Source: Chitinophagaceae bacterium
GTDB taxonomy: Bacteria; Bacteroidota; Bacteroidia; Chitinophagales; Chitinophagaceae
Assembly: GCA_016702745.1 (NCBI GenBank)
Contig: JADJDJ010000003.1
Coordinates: 248,001 to 312,000 of the forward strand
Length of the DNA stretch: 64,000 nt
Direction: 5' to 3'
In this document: piece after piece, positions 1-9,906 of the stretch
Numbering within the stretch: position 1 is the stretch's first letter
How the letters are laid out: every line of letters begins with the position of its first letter
Notes under the pieces: model-generated
Database searches by the model: none
Told to the model about the DNA's origin: nothing
Seen by the model: the letters and a program-made list of their open reading frames with translations, nothing else
Program-made: the position numbers and the translations under genes

Positions 1-17
1 ACAATAAATTCATACTT

Positions 18-668
18 ATGTCTGTTCGTATTTTCATCCTTGCCGTCTCCCTTTCTGTCCTGGCCATTGCCGGCTGCAAATCATCTTCCTCCGATGCACC
101 CGCGAGTTTTTGCGATACTGCTTGTCTGACCGATACGATCCGGTACACGGCTGAACATAAACTGGCCCCCTTTATTTATATCAGTACCAAAAACTGCAAA
201 CCCGAAAATATTATCCGCAGTCATAAATCAATGAGCGGCATCCTGAATACCGGTTTTGGTTTCCCCAATGTAAATTTCAACAAGGATTATATCCGGGTGA
301 TTGTGGACGACACCTCTGCAGCATATATTCTCTTCAATGATTGCCTGACAGGACGTGGTTACTCCATCAAACTCCCTTATAACAAAACAGGAACCATAAA
401 TAAAAGAACCAGTGCCATCAACAGCTTTGATAAAAAATTTGCCGTGGATGCCCATATGGTAGCATTTACCGACCGGGGAAATATCTATGTGGAAGAAACC
501 AAATCCGGCAAGAAAGCGATGATGACTTTTGGCAAGGCCCTCGATATTGATTACGATGCCATTCATGAATACATCGATTCAGTGAATGTAACTCCTGAAA
601 GAATCTGGGTTAAGGTTAAAATCGAGAATGAGTGGAAGGAGTTGGAGAAGAAGATTACGTTGGAATAG
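18..668 (+). CDS. Secreted lipoprotein of unknown function
   Basis: A 216-residue protein with a short N-terminal hydrophobic stretch and the lipobox LAIAGC near residue 20, so it is probably cleaved by signal peptidase II and lipid-anchored. The next residues are Ser-rich, as is common after the lipid-bearing cysteine. The mature part has several further cysteines (FCDTACL, NCKPENI) and mixed alpha/beta composition, but no family is recognised. It ends about 80 bases before xerD on the same strand. The gap holds four copies of a GTCAGACG-like motif and a CGTAAAA/TTTTACG inverted repeat. The start is the first in-frame ATG, only 17 bases from the window edge, so a promoter cannot be judged. 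Confidence 0.75.
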   Translation: MSVRIFILAVSLSVLAIAGCKSSSSDAPASFCDTACLTDTIRYTAEHKLAPFIYISTKNCKPENIIRSHKSMSGILNTGFGFPNVNFNKDYIRVIVDDTSAAYILFNDCLTGRGYSIKLPYNKTGTINKRTSAINSFDKKFAVDAHMVAFTDRGNIYVEETKSGKKAMMTFGKALDIDYDAIHEYIDSVNVTPERIWVKVKIENEWKELEKKITLE

Positions 669-749
669 AAGTTAGGCCTTTGGCCTCAAACGTAAAAGTT
701 TAGACGTCAGACGTTTTACGTCAGGCGTCAGACGAAAAACGTCAGACGA

Positions 750-1648
750 ATGTGGGAACCCTATAAAAAAGGATTCAAAGCCTACCTGCAGCTGGAGAAA
801 TCTTTATCTCCCAATTCCGTGGAGGCCTACCTGCGGGATATCGAACACCTCACTCAATTCCTGATTGATAAAGGTATCGCAGAAAATCCTTCCGGGATTA
901 AACTCAAACACCTGCAACAATTCCTGAAATGGATCGGGGATTTAAGCATGACCGGCAGTTCACAGGCCAGGATTATTTCCGGCATCCGGGCCTTCTACAA
1001 ATATTGCCAGCTGGAGGATATTTCCAAAACCGATCCCACTACCCTGCTGGAAGCGCCTAAACTACGTCGCAAATTACCCGACACCCTGCGCTTTGATGAA
1101 ATTGAAAAGATGATTGCCGCCATTGATTTGAGCAAGGCCGAAGGCGGAAGAAACAAAGCCATGCTGGAAACCTTATACAGCTGCGGGCTACGGGTAAGTG
1201 AACTGGTTGGGTTAAAATATCCCATCTCTACCTCGATGTGGGTTTTATCCGGGTAACCGGTAAGGGAGATAAAGAAAGACTGGTACCTATTGGTAGTAGT
1301 GCTATCAAATACATCAATATTTACAAAAACAGTATCCGGGTGCAATTGAAACCTCAGAAGGGCTGCGAGGATATTTTATTCCTGAATAACCGGGGAGAAA
1401 AATTATCAAGGGTGATGGTATTTTATATCATCCGGGACCTCGCCGTAAAAGCCAGCATACATAAAACCATTTCACCACATACCTTCCGGCATTCCTTTGC
1501 CAGTCACCTGGTAGAAGGCGGTGCCGATCTCCGCGCGGTGCAGGAAATGCTCGGACATGCCAGTATCACCACCACTGAAATCTATACGCATCTCGACAGG
1601 GAATTCCTCCGCAAAACGCTGGAGCAATTTCACCCGGGGTTCAAATGA
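750..1648 (+). CDS. xerD: Tyrosine recombinase XerD (one-base frameshift)
   Basis: Site-specific recombinase that with XerC resolves chromosome dimers at dif. Residues 1-90 form the SAM-like core-binding domain and the rest is the catalytic domain. Visible catalytic residues are the Arg in GLRVSELVGL, the Lys in TGKGDKER, HTFRHSF (HxxR), the His in LGHAS and the nucleophile in IYTHLDR. The frame breaks at the A-run 1214-1217. With one more A the text reads LVGLKISHLYLDVGF, exactly as in XerD proteins, and the product is 299 aa, the normal length. The locus is therefore probably intact in the organism. XerD is chosen over XerC or a phage integrase from the overall motif match and because no mobile genes are nearby. 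Confidence 0.9.
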
Positions 1649-1650
1649 TT

Positions 1651-3081
1651 TTATTGCACGATAAATTTCCCGGTAACCTTTTGGCCATCATCCTGCCCGG
1701 TGATCAGTAACCAGTATTGGGCTGCTGGTAATGAAGGCAGGGGAAGACTGATCGTTGTAGCATTTGGATCCATCCATATGTTTTTATCCATTACAATTTG
1801 ACCGGCCATATTCAACACCTGGAAACGATAATATCCTTCTTTTTCAACATTCCATTGCAGATTCAGTTGTTCACCGCGATAGACCGGATTAGGATAAATC
1901 GTCAGTGCCGGAGGCTTTACCGCTTTATTGATTTTCGTATATCTGGTGACTCGGACACTCACAGTCCCTGACACAAGCCCTTTTCTGTACATACCATAGG
2001 TAGATTTGAGCACCACCTCGGGTAAGTCCGTTTTAGCTTTTAAGGTTACCACCTGAGTCACCCCGGATTTGTTGCAGTTCTTTTGCTCCAGTGTCTGAGG
2101 CAGGTAACCGGCAGCTGAAATATTAATGACCTGGGCCGTTTTCAATTTTTTACCTTTTAATTCTGCCATTCCAGATTGATCAGCAGCAAGGATGACCTTA
2201 CCATCCATCTCTATGGTCGCAAATGGAACAGGATTCTTCTGCTCATCCAGCACCTGCAAACGAATAAGCGGTTCACGATCCCGGCGAACAACGACCATCC
2301 CGGCTGTGGCAACCACTACTTCCTGTTGCATTACAATTTCGATTGGTTGCTTATTGCTGATCACCCTGCTCTGCTGCGCATAACCAATGGTTATAAAATC
2401 CAGGCTCTCCCCGCTGATGGCTTTGATTTCAAAATGACCGGTTTTATTCGTGACAGCGGTTTTATTCTTTCCTTTCAGCTGTACCAGAACACCTTCTAGT
2501 GCTTCGCCTTTTGCATTCACTACCCTTCCCCGCACAACAATTATTGCTGCAGGATCCTGCTGAAAAATTTCTCCTTTGATGGTTTCAAATGCAGGTTTCC
2601 CCATTACGAGCTGATCGCATACCGGATCCTTTGCTTTTTTACCACTGGTATCTTTGTTTTCGGGACGGATAAAAACGGGCTTACTGATCATTCCCAAGGT
2701 TTTTAATTCGCCATAAATCCTTTTGCCACTGGTATCGGTACCTGAACTTTTCACCCGGATCTGTCCCTGGGTTTTAGCGGCTCCTGATTTAAGGGAAAGG
2801 AAAAAGGCAGGAATGGCCATCGTGAAAAAGTAACGGAGCCAGGGGATTCTTTTTTTCGGGATTTCAAAATCTCTTTCCAACTGATCGGTCATGAATCGGC
2901 CGCAGACAGAACCCGTTGAAGGCTTCTTAAAAAACTGGGCCAGCTCCCGGTCGCTCATGGTAGTAAAGTCAATCACCTGCTTCTGACAGGAACCGCAAAA
3001 CTTGCCTTTCTCTACAGGGGTCATGCCGTCCCAGTCTTCATGACAGGGTTCCGCAATATTCAGTTGAAATTTCTTTGCCAT
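1651..3081 (-). CDS. T9SS-sorted protein with N-terminal Cys cluster and carboxypeptidase-like domain
   Basis: 476 residues. The first 70 hold a compact cysteine pattern (EPCHEDW, FCGSCQK, GSVCGRF) that precedes a membrane segment (about residues 82-97). This N-terminal module recurs in Bacteroidota proteins and might bind a metal or form disulfides, which is inference. A carboxypeptidase-like regulatory (Ig-like) domain follows at about 180-250 (VRGRVVNAKGEALEG). The last 80 residues form a T9SS sorting domain (LTIYPNPV ... GKFIVQ). There is no classical signal peptide because the cysteine module lies first, which is odd for T9SS cargo. It lies 5 bases downstream of the next T9SS protein on the same strand, so the two are probably co-transcribed. 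Its 3' end abuts xerD convergently. Confidence 0.7.
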   Translation of the reverse strand: MAKKFQLNIAEPCHEDWDGMTPVEKGKFCGSCQKQVIDFTTMSDRELAQFFKKPSTGSVCGRFMTDQLERDFEIPKKRIPWLRYFFTMAIPAFFLSLKSGAAKTQGQIRVKSSGTDTSGKRIYGELKTLGMISKPVFIRPENKDTSGKKAKDPVCDQLVMGKPAFETIKGEIFQQDPAAIIVVRGRVVNAKGEALEGVLVQLKGKNKTAVTNKTGHFEIKAISGESLDFITIGYAQQSRVISNKQPIEIVMQQEVVVATAGMVVVRRDREPLIRLQVLDEQKNPVPFATIEMDGKVILAADQSGMAELKGKKLKTAQVINISAAGYLPQTLEQKNCNKSGVTQVVTLKAKTDLPEVVLKSTYGMYRKGLVSGTVSVRVTRYTKINKAVKPPALTIYPNPVYRGEQLNLQWNVEKEGYYRFQVLNMAGQIVMDKNIWMDPNATTISLPLPSLPAAQYWLLITGQDDGQKVTGKFIVQ

Positions 3082-3086
3082 GGGAA

Positions 3087-4238
3087 TTATTGAATGATTA
3101 TTGAACCGGATGCAGCCACCCTTCCGTTTGCATAAAGGATCCGGAAAAAATAGGTCCCTGCAGCCCAGTGCTGGCCGGTAGTAAAGCGTAACTGGTTGAG
3201 GCCCTTTGTGGCCGGCATATTCCAGGACCCCTTCTGTATTCCCGCCACATTGAAAATCTGCAGGGATACTTTTTCATCGGATTCCAAATGCTGTTCAATG
3301 GTGACCGTTTGTCCGGGCCGGGCGGGATTGGGGAAGGCCTTTGTTTCTTTTTTACTTGAAGCTGTCAATAACTGATGTTTTTCACATCGGGTGATGCCTA
3401 ATACACAGCAGGAGATTTTTTTGGTCTTCCAATGAATATAATTCACAATAACAACTTCCTGATTGGTGATCATATTACGTTGCAGTAACCATTCATCAGG
3501 ATTGGCCTGCGAAAATTTGTTTTTATAGGAAAAGGATATTGGCCTGTAACCACTGGCACTGATGGATACCTGATAATTCATATCCCTTTTAAGCCGACCG
3601 GTTACCAGTATACCACTGTCACTGGCGAAAAACACAAGCGTATCTTTTCTATCTGCTGAGATAAAACTGATCGTTGTACGGGGAATGGGTTGCCGATCCT
3701 GAAAATCACGAATGTAAAGGGTCCGTATTTTGGATTTTTGGGTTGTAACAAAAATTGCTCCACGCACAGCATGTGAGCCAAAAATGGCGGTGGCAGCAGG
3801 CCCTTTTAAAGAATCAATCTGGTCTATTTCACTGATTGGAATTTTTTGTAAATAGCTGAAAGAATCAACCAGATTTCCATCTACCAGCAGTATCGGCTCA
3901 GCAGGTATTTGTGTTGCACCACAACGAAGACTTACCCTGCAGGGTTTTAATTGATTTACCAATAGCGGATTTTGCTTAACTGTATCCAAAGGCCGGGGAT
4001 GAAGACTCACCCTGATCGGTAGTTGTAGCCCCTCCAGTGATCTTCTCACAGTAGGAATATCAACAGGGGGCAAGTAATTTGCTACCCGAATCCCCCGGCA
4101 AAATGAAAAGCCACAATACACGGGTTGTATAGTGTATTGCGGTTCACGGGAATCCCGGATGCGGGAAACAATGGCCTCAAACTGCGCCTGCAGGGTTCCG
4201 AAAAAAGAAAATGAGATCAGGGTAAATATGAATTTCAT
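3087..4238 (-). CDS. Secreted T9SS protein with TonB-plug-like segment
   Basis: Start chosen at the ATG at 4238, which gives the signal peptide MKFIFTLISFSFFGTLQAQ; a longer frame upstream adds 22 unlikely residues. The middle contains a piece resembling the plug of TonB-dependent receptors (ILLVDGN ... LKGPAATAIFG ... GAIFVTTQ) without any beta-barrel. An Ig-like stretch follows, and a C-terminal T9SS sorting domain (FPNPARPGQTVTI ... GSIIIQ). An isolated plug-like domain in a short T9SS cargo protein suggests a surface role rather than transport. It is the upstream partner of the 1651-3081 gene. Function is otherwise unknown. Confidence 0.7.
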   Translation of the reverse strand: MKFIFTLISFSFFGTLQAQFEAIVSRIRDSREPQYTIQPVYCGFSFCRGIRVANYLPPVDIPTVRRSLEGLQLPIRVSLHPRPLDTVKQNPLLVNQLKPCRVSLRCGATQIPAEPILLVDGNLVDSFSYLQKIPISEIDQIDSLKGPAATAIFGSHAVRGAIFVTTQKSKIRTLYIRDFQDRQPIPRTTISFISADRKDTLVFFASDSGILVTGRLKRDMNYQVSISASGYRPISFSYKNKFSQANPDEWLLQRNMITNQEVVIVNYIHWKTKKISCCVLGITRCEKHQLLTASSKKETKAFPNPARPGQTVTIEQHLESDEKVSLQIFNVAGIQKGSWNMPATKGLNQLRFTTGQHWAAGTYFFRILYANGRVAASGSIIIQ

Positions 4239-4378
4239 AAGCGTTGATTTGGTATAAACAGTATAAAAAAACAAGGGGCTGGTAGACACCAGCCCCGAAA
4301 TCACTAACCGGCTGTTAAATGATCAGTATTATTGATGCTGTTTCATGGAGAATTGCATATCCTTATGGATAGAAAGTA

Positions 4379-5662
4379 TTAACAAACAGGTGGCGGTGCA
4401 AAAACCGGACTGGTAATACAGTGGTGACCGTTCCAGCTGCCATCCGTATTCTGGATATTCAGCAGCTTGCCACTCATCATATCATACCAGGTTTTCCAGT
4501 TATCCCCGCCCTGCATCATCACACTTTCCCCCGTCATCAGGAAACTCATGTATTCCTCTCCTCCGTTATTGCCAAAACCACGCATTACATCTTCTCTTAC
4601 CGACTGCGACTGTGATGCCTGATTGATGGAATAAGCTGTAACCAGTTGTTTGGCTTCCACCACATCCACACCCGCTTCCCGCAAATTGTCTTCCGTGACT
4701 TTTTCATCCTTGATCTTTCCTTCTTTTTTGGCTTTTTCCACCAGCTCTTTGGCTCTTTTGGATTCCTTGGCACTGGCACGGGTAGTGCTGGATAAGCCAT
4801 AGAGCATCACACCGGCGGCTTTATCGGTTACCGCTGCATTGGTCTTGGTATCGAAATTGCCATTCTGGTAATCACGGCTTTTTTTCATCACATCCTTATT
4901 GACAGTACGGCCTACATCATCTGCACTTTCAAGGGCATTATTGGCAAGGGCTGATTGTAAAACCGGTGCCCAGCCCCCATCACGCCAGCTGCCGTCCTTG
5001 TCCTGCCCTTTTTCAATCCGGGCAATACATTTGTCAAGCGCTTTTTCCACCCGGCCACGCAGTTTTGAATCACTGAATTCGTAACGAAGCAGGTTGGTAA
5101 AATACTGGGCCGTGAGGATCACATCAATATTCCTTCCCAGTTTGATCTGTGGTTGTGTGTTCTCCAATAAAGTGAGATAGGGCTGGTTATCCGGACATTG
5201 TTCCACCGCCTTCAATAAAAACTCAGTGGCTTTAGAAAGATTGGCGGTATAAGTTCCTTTATCCGGCGTATTATCTGTTCTCAGCAGCGACATCGCCACG
5301 AGGGATGTCGTTGCAGGATCGCTGGTTACGGCATGCGGATCCCGTACGTTCTGATTATAATGACTACCGGCACCCCATCCACCATCAGGCGCCTGGGCTT
5401 TGTCCATCCAGACCAACCCTTTTTTCACGGACTCTTCCACTTTCTCAGGTGTTTTGAAAGTACTGATCAGTTTACTTTCCTGAGATGTATCGAGGCCCAG
5501 AAAAGTCTTCATCACACAAACATGATTCATGTCCGGATTATCACAACATTTAATATCTCTTTTCCCTGTGTGATCATTTCGCAGGGTAGTACCCGCCAGC
5601 AGGGCGGCCACGGCCAGTGCGGAGGCCGACAACAACACATTTCTTTTTTGGAATAAATTCAT
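4379..5662 (-). CDS. Secreted alpha/alpha-toroid (terpene-cyclase-like repeat) protein
   Basis: Start placed at the ATG at 5662 because it opens a signal-like stretch (MNLFQKRNVLLSASALAVAA); an upstream frame adds 31 residues that overlap the preceding gene. The protein carries helical repeats with QDGSW-type turns (APDGGWGAG, KDGSWRDGGW, NTDGSWNGHH), typical of the prenyltransferase / squalene-oxidase toroid fold. Known cyclase DxDD active sites are not seen, so a terpene-cyclase activity is not claimed. The C-terminus (SPVFAPPPVC) contains Cys and a His just before it. It follows the VWA-domain gene on the same strand after about 90 bases, which suggests one transcript and possibly a shared surface function. 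Confidence 0.65.
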   Translation of the reverse strand: MNLFQKRNVLLSASALAVAALLAGTTLRNDHTGKRDIKCCDNPDMNHVCVMKTFLGLDTSQESKLISTFKTPEKVEESVKKGLVWMDKAQAPDGGWGAGSHYNQNVRDPHAVTSDPATTSLVAMSLLRTDNTPDKGTYTANLSKATEFLLKAVEQCPDNQPYLTLLENTQPQIKLGRNIDVILTAQYFTNLLRYEFSDSKLRGRVEKALDKCIARIEKGQDKDGSWRDGGWAPVLQSALANNALESADDVGRTVNKDVMKKSRDYQNGNFDTKTNAAVTDKAAGVMLYGLSSTTRASAKESKRAKELVEKAKKEGKIKDEKVTEDNLREAGVDVVEAKQLVTAYSINQASQSQSVREDVMRGFGNNGGEEYMSFLMTGESVMMQGGDNWKTWYDMMSGKLLNIQNTDGSWNGHHCITSPVFAPPPVC

Positions 5663-5751
5663 GGCTATACATTTTAGGTTAAAAAACTTGGGAATATCGA
5701 ACAGATGAACAAAGGAATGTCGAAGGCTGAAATTCAAGTTCGTCTGACCTC

Positions 5752-7680
5752 TCACTTCTCAGTTCTCCCCTCTTCAGTTCCTTCTTTAATCAGCTTAGGA
5801 TCCTTTTTTGTGGCCGCCAGCATTTGTGCGCTTTCCGCCAAACGAATAAATTCGGCACGATAGCCCTCCTCATCAGTTCCTTTGGCTTTGCGGGCCATGG
5901 CTACTACATTATTAAAGGAGGCGGATGATTTGTATTCAGAATTCCGGAGTAACATTCCAAACTCAGCCACAGCTGCAGCAAAACGGAAATTTTCTGAAGT
6001 GGAAGCAATGGAAATCTGTTTGTCTTTTACAGGATGTTCCATGAGTTTGCTGACCTCTCCATCCGGTGCTTTGTAACGGAATTTCACCGTCATGATTTCT
6101 TCGTTGTAGTTTGTTTTGCTCAAGGCTTGTATATTCGGCTGATACTTCAGTGAATCTACTTTTTGCAGAAAACTGCTTTTGATACCTACGGGGATGATTT
6201 CATAAAGGGCGGTCACGGTATGTCCGCTGCCAAGTTCACCGGCATCTTTTTTATCATCATTAAAATCTTCTTTGGCCAGCATCCTGTTCTCATAACCGAT
6301 CAGGCGATAGCCCTGTACTTTAGCAGGATTGAATTCCACCTGCAGTTTCACATCTTTGGCAATGGTGAACAGCGTACCGCCAAATTCATTCACCAGTACT
6401 TTTTTGGCTTCTGCAACTCCATCAATATAAGCGTGGTTACCATTTCCTTTGTCGGCCAGTTTCTGCATTTTCGCATCCTGGTAATTACCCATGCCGTAAC
6501 CAAGCACAGTCAGGAAAACACCGCCTTTTCTTTCCTGCTCAATCATCCTTTCCATCGCATCATCACTGCTTTCTCCCACATTGAAGTCGCCATCCGTACA
6601 AAGGATTACCCGGTTATTGCCTTTCTTCACAAAATTCTCTGCGGCTACCCGGTACGCCAGTTTAATACCGGCACCACCTGCAGTGGAACCTCCCGCTTCC
6701 AGCCTGTCAATCGCATCCTTGATTTTTGTTTTATCCGCGCCACTGGTTGGAGCTAAGGCCAATCCTGCGGCACCTGCATATACAACGATAGATATCCTGT
6801 CTTCCTGGCGCAACTGGTCCACCAGCATTTTCATGGACGATTTTACTAATGGTAACTTTTCAGCAGATTGCATGGAACCGGATACATCAATCAAAAAAAC
6901 CAGATTCGATGCGGGCAAATTTTCAGTAGGTATTTTTTTACCCTGTAAACCAATCAGCACCAGTTTATGGTCTTTGTTCCAGGGGGCATCGGAGATCTCT
7001 GTATTAATGGAAAAGGGATCTCCGTTTGTGGGTTGTGGATATTCATATTTAAAGTAGTTGACCATCTCCTCGATCCTGACCGCACCGGCAGGGGGCAACT
7101 GACTGTTATTAATAAACCGACGGATATTACTGTAAGCTGCTGCATCCACATCAATAGAAAAAGTGGAGAGGGGATTATCGGTGGCTTTCAGGAACCGGTT
7201 TTCCGTGATTTTATCATATCCTTCGCGGTTGAAGTCGATATATTCTCCGTCTTTATCCGGACGATAATAAGTTTCATCTCTCGAAATATATCCTGAAGTC
7301 AGGGGAGCAGGTGCTCCGAATTTTCTGTTCTCCTTTACTTTCTGTCCATATGCCCGGTTAACTACTACATCTTCTGTTTTCAGGCTAATGGTTTTTAATG
7401 TTACATGGATGCTGTTTCGGCCGTTGATATTTACTTCCAGGTTATCATATCCAAGGGCACTGAACTGAAGTACGGCATTCCCACTGGGGGCTGCGATCTG
7501 GTAATTACCTCTGGAATCAGCGGCGGCACCGGTGGTGGTTCCCTTTACTTTAACAGAGGCAAAGGGAACAGCCAGTCCTTTTTCATCAGTAACAGTACCG
7601 GTAACGGTATGAATTTTCACGGGGCGGAACGCCAGCATGATCAGCAGCAGGGGCATGACCATCAGAATAATTCTCTTCAT
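5752..7680 (-). CDS. von Willebrand factor A domain protein with carboxypeptidase-like N-domain (YfbK-like)
   Basis: 642 aa. A signal/membrane segment is followed by a carboxypeptidase-like regulatory domain (TGTVTDEKGLAVPFASVKV), a linker conserved in YfbK-like proteins, and a VWA domain from about residue 258. The MIDAS motif DVSGS lies at about 265, with the later CTDGDFNVG also matching, so metal-dependent ligand binding is likely. The C-terminal third resembles the DUF3520-type tail. It is divergent from the ECF sigma gene with about 100 bases between the starts. That gap may hold both promoters, so regulation by the sigma/anti-sigma pair is plausible but not shown. Confidence 0.85.
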   Translation of the reverse strand: MKRIILMVMPLLLIMLAFRPVKIHTVTGTVTDEKGLAVPFASVKVKGTTTGAAADSRGNYQIAAPSGNAVLQFSALGYDNLEVNINGRNSIHVTLKTISLKTEDVVVNRAYGQKVKENRKFGAPAPLTSGYISRDETYYRPDKDGEYIDFNREGYDKITENRFLKATDNPLSTFSIDVDAAAYSNIRRFINNSQLPPAGAVRIEEMVNYFKYEYPQPTNGDPFSINTEISDAPWNKDHKLVLIGLQGKKIPTENLPASNLVFLIDVSGSMQSAEKLPLVKSSMKMLVDQLRQEDRISIVVYAGAAGLALAPTSGADKTKIKDAIDRLEAGGSTAGGAGIKLAYRVAAENFVKKGNNRVILCTDGDFNVGESSDDAMERMIEQERKGGVFLTVLGYGMGNYQDAKMQKLADKGNGNHAYIDGVAEAKKVLVNEFGGTLFTIAKDVKLQVEFNPAKVQGYRLIGYENRMLAKEDFNDDKKDAGELGSGHTVTALYEIIPVGIKSSFLQKVDSLKYQPNIQALSKTNYNEEIMTVKFRYKAPDGEVSKLMEHPVKDKQISIASTSENFRFAAAVAEFGMLLRNSEYKSSASFNNVVAMARKAKGTDEEGYRAEFIRLAESAQMLAATKKDPKLIKEGTEEGRTEK

Positions 7681-7784
7681 AAATAAAGTTTTAATGGAAT
7701 GTTTAATTGAACTACCTACCCTGATGCCGGTATTTTAGCATTTGCATAAGCGGCCCCTTAGAAATTATTTGTTAATTTTAGCCG

Positions 7785-8371
7785 TTGGCTTTTCTCCGAA
7801 ACATACCACACAACACACTGACCGATAAAGAGCTGGTGGCCCTTTATAAAGAATCAGGCGATATGTCCGTACTTGGTGAACTCTACCAGCGGTATATGGA
7901 ACTGGTCTATGGAGTATGCCTTAAGTATTATAAAGAACCGGAAGCTTCAAGGATGCCGTCATGCAGATTTTTGAAGAATTGGTATCAAAATTGAAAAAGC
8001 ATGAAGTGGATAATTTCAAAGGCTGGTTGCACCAGGTAGCCAAAAACCACTGCCTGATGCAGTTGCGGACCCCCAGAAATATGAAAACCGTGGAGTTCAA
8101 TACAGAACTTATGCAATCGGAGGAAAACGTGCATCTGAATGGTGTACTGGAAAAAGAGGAGCATTTCAAAAAAATGGAATTTTGCCTCGGCACCCTGACC
8201 GACAAACAGCAGGAAGCCATCCGGCTCTTTTACCTGGAAGGAAAATGTTATAATGAAATAACGGAAATGACCGGGCAGGACTGGAACCAGGTCAGGAGCC
8301 TGATCCAGAATGGCCGGAGGAACCTGAAGAATTGTATGGAGAAAAACGAGACCGCCCTCAGGATCCAGTAG
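7785..8371 (+). CDS. RNA polymerase ECF sigma factor (one-base frameshift)
   Basis: Sigma-70 family factor of the extracytoplasmic-function type. Region 2 is recognisable as ELYQRYMELVYGVCLKYY. Region 4 follows as LTDKQQEAIRLFYLEGK and a helix-turn-helix (YNEITEMTGQDWNQVRSLI). The frame breaks at 7949-7950 in an A-run. Adding one A gives EASKDAVMQIFEELVSKL, matching the usual DAxxQxxF segment of region 2, and a product of 195 aa. The start used is TTG at 7785; no in-frame ATG fits before region 2. The probable anti-sigma gene follows after about 50 bases on the same strand. Confidence 0.85.
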
Positions 8372-8424
8372 CCGATTAAAGTAAATCAGCATTTGCTGAA
8401 AAAATTGGAATTTTGTAAAGTCTT

Positions 8425-9906
8425 ATGGCAAACGAGCATCACATAAAACAATTCACCGCAGCGGATATCGAAAGATACCACCAGGGCCTGCTTTCTCCCA
8501 AAGAAAGACATGACCTGGAAAAAGCAGCCCTGGAAGATCCTTTCCTGGCTGATGCGCTGGAAGGATATGCGGTGGCCGGAACCAATCTGCAAAATGATTT
8601 AACCGACCTGAAAAACCGGTTAGCAACAAGAACGGCCGGTGCCAAAGTAGTTTCCATCAGCGGAGCCGGTAAGAACTTTTCTCCCCTGCTCCGGGTAGCC
8701 GCCATGATCATCCTGCTGGCAGGCGCCGGATTACTGGTGTACCAGTTCGCTTTCAATAAAAAAGATCAGGAAGTTGCACAGGTAAAACCTACCAGCAGCA
8801 AGGCCGCCGAAGAATCAAAAATTATTATAGACAGTACCGGTATTCCTGCAAACAATAACACGGCAACAACTGACAAGGGAAAGGTTGCTGTTGGGAAACA
8901 AAATCTAACAGCAGATAATAAACCATTAACTGCCGACAAAGGCAGTCAAACAATTCCCGATAATCAACCGGGTGCAAACCCCGCTCCTCCCATTCGAAAA
9001 GACGATGGACTTGCCCCCAATAAACCTGTTACAGTTAGCGGCGAAATCAGTCCCGCACCCGGATCCGGAGCTATAGCTGTTACACCAAAGCCCGCTCCTG
9101 CTGAAAAAGAAACTGCCCTGGCTGATAGCAAATTAAAAGATAAAGAAATCGCGCGGGAAGAGAGTAAGACAAGATCTTTTGCTGCCAAAAAAAAGGAAGA
9201 AGATCTCGATGCATTTAAGAAAAAACAGAGCCGCCAGACTGATGATGAACAAAAGAATCTCAAACAGGTTACAGCCAGTCAGCAGCAAAACAAAGATTAT
9301 TACAATGCCCAGGCCATGAATACATTCCGGGGCCGGGTCACTGATCCCAATAATGTAGGATTGCCCTTTGCCAATGTAACCAACACCCGCGATAATGTTG
9401 GAACTTATACCGATGCCAATGGGAATTTTGTTCTTACTTCTCCTGATACCGTGCTGGCGGTGCAGGTTCGCTCGGTTGGATATGAATATAATAATATGCA
9501 GTTAAGGAATAATCTTCCTACCAATAATGTAGTGATGCAGGAAGATCGTCAGGTATTATCCGAAGTGGTTACCACCACCCAAAAGCCAAATGCAGCTGCC
9601 CGTTCGGTGAATAATAACCGGACCCTGGTAGAGCCGGAACCAATAGATGGCTGGGCAAACTATGATTCTTATCTCGCCAATAATCTCAATCTGCCGGAAG
9701 AATACAATCAGCAAAAAAATGCGGAAGTGAAAAGCGTGGAATTATCTTTCGAAGTAGATAAAAACGGAGAGCCCGTGAATATCCGCGTGGAAAAAGCGCT
9801 TTGCAATTCCTGCGATAAGGAAGCTATCCGTCTGGTGAAAGAAGGCCCTAAATGGAAACGCAATGCCGGGAAAAAAGGGCGGACGAGGGTGACGATTAAT
9901 TTTTAA
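8425..9906 (+). CDS. Membrane anti-sigma-like protein fused to carboxypeptidase-like and TonB C-terminal domains
   Basis: 493 aa. Residues 1-85 resemble the cytoplasmic part of Bacteroidota anti-sigma factors (ADIERYHQGLLSPKERHDLE, DPFLADALEGY). One transmembrane helix follows at about 88-110. Next comes a long charged, low-complexity periplasmic linker rich in Lys, Ala and Gln, then a carboxypeptidase-like regulatory domain (FRGRVTDPNNVGLPFANVTN). The C-terminus looks like a TonB C-terminal domain (VELSFEVDKNGEPVNIRVEK). It sits directly behind the ECF sigma gene, so it probably holds that sigma at the membrane until an envelope signal arrives. The TonB-like end suggests a link to outer-membrane receptors. 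The 3' end runs into the repeat block at about 9907-10110. Confidence 0.75.
   Translation: MANEHHIKQFTAADIERYHQGLLSPKERHDLEKAALEDPFLADALEGYAVAGTNLQNDLTDLKNRLATRTAGAKVVSISGAGKNFSPLLRVAAMIILLAGAGLLVYQFAFNKKDQEVAQVKPTSSKAAEESKIIIDSTGIPANNNTATTDKGKVAVGKQNLTADNKPLTADKGSQTIPDNQPGANPAPPIRKDDGLAPNKPVTVSGEISPAPGSGAIAVTPKPAPAEKETALADSKLKDKEIAREESKTRSFAAKKKEEDLDAFKKKQSRQTDDEQKNLKQVTASQQQNKDYYNAQAMNTFRGRVTDPNNVGLPFANVTNTRDNVGTYTDANGNFVLTSPDTVLAVQVRSVGYEYNNMQLRNNLPTNNVVMQEDRQVLSEVVTTTQKPNAAARSVNNNRTLVEPEPIDGWANYDSYLANNLNLPEEYNQQKNAEVKSVELSFEVDKNGEPVNIRVEKALCNSCDKEAIRLVKEGPKWKRNAGKKGRTRVTINF

Noticed and set aside
4379..5755. Squalene-hopene or other terpene cyclase
   Set aside because: QDGSW-like repeats are present but the DxDD active site is not seen, and the protein appears to be secreted.
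6163..6756. Long frames opposite the VWA gene
   Set aside because: They are shadows of the strongly supported VWA protein and contain no recognisable domains.
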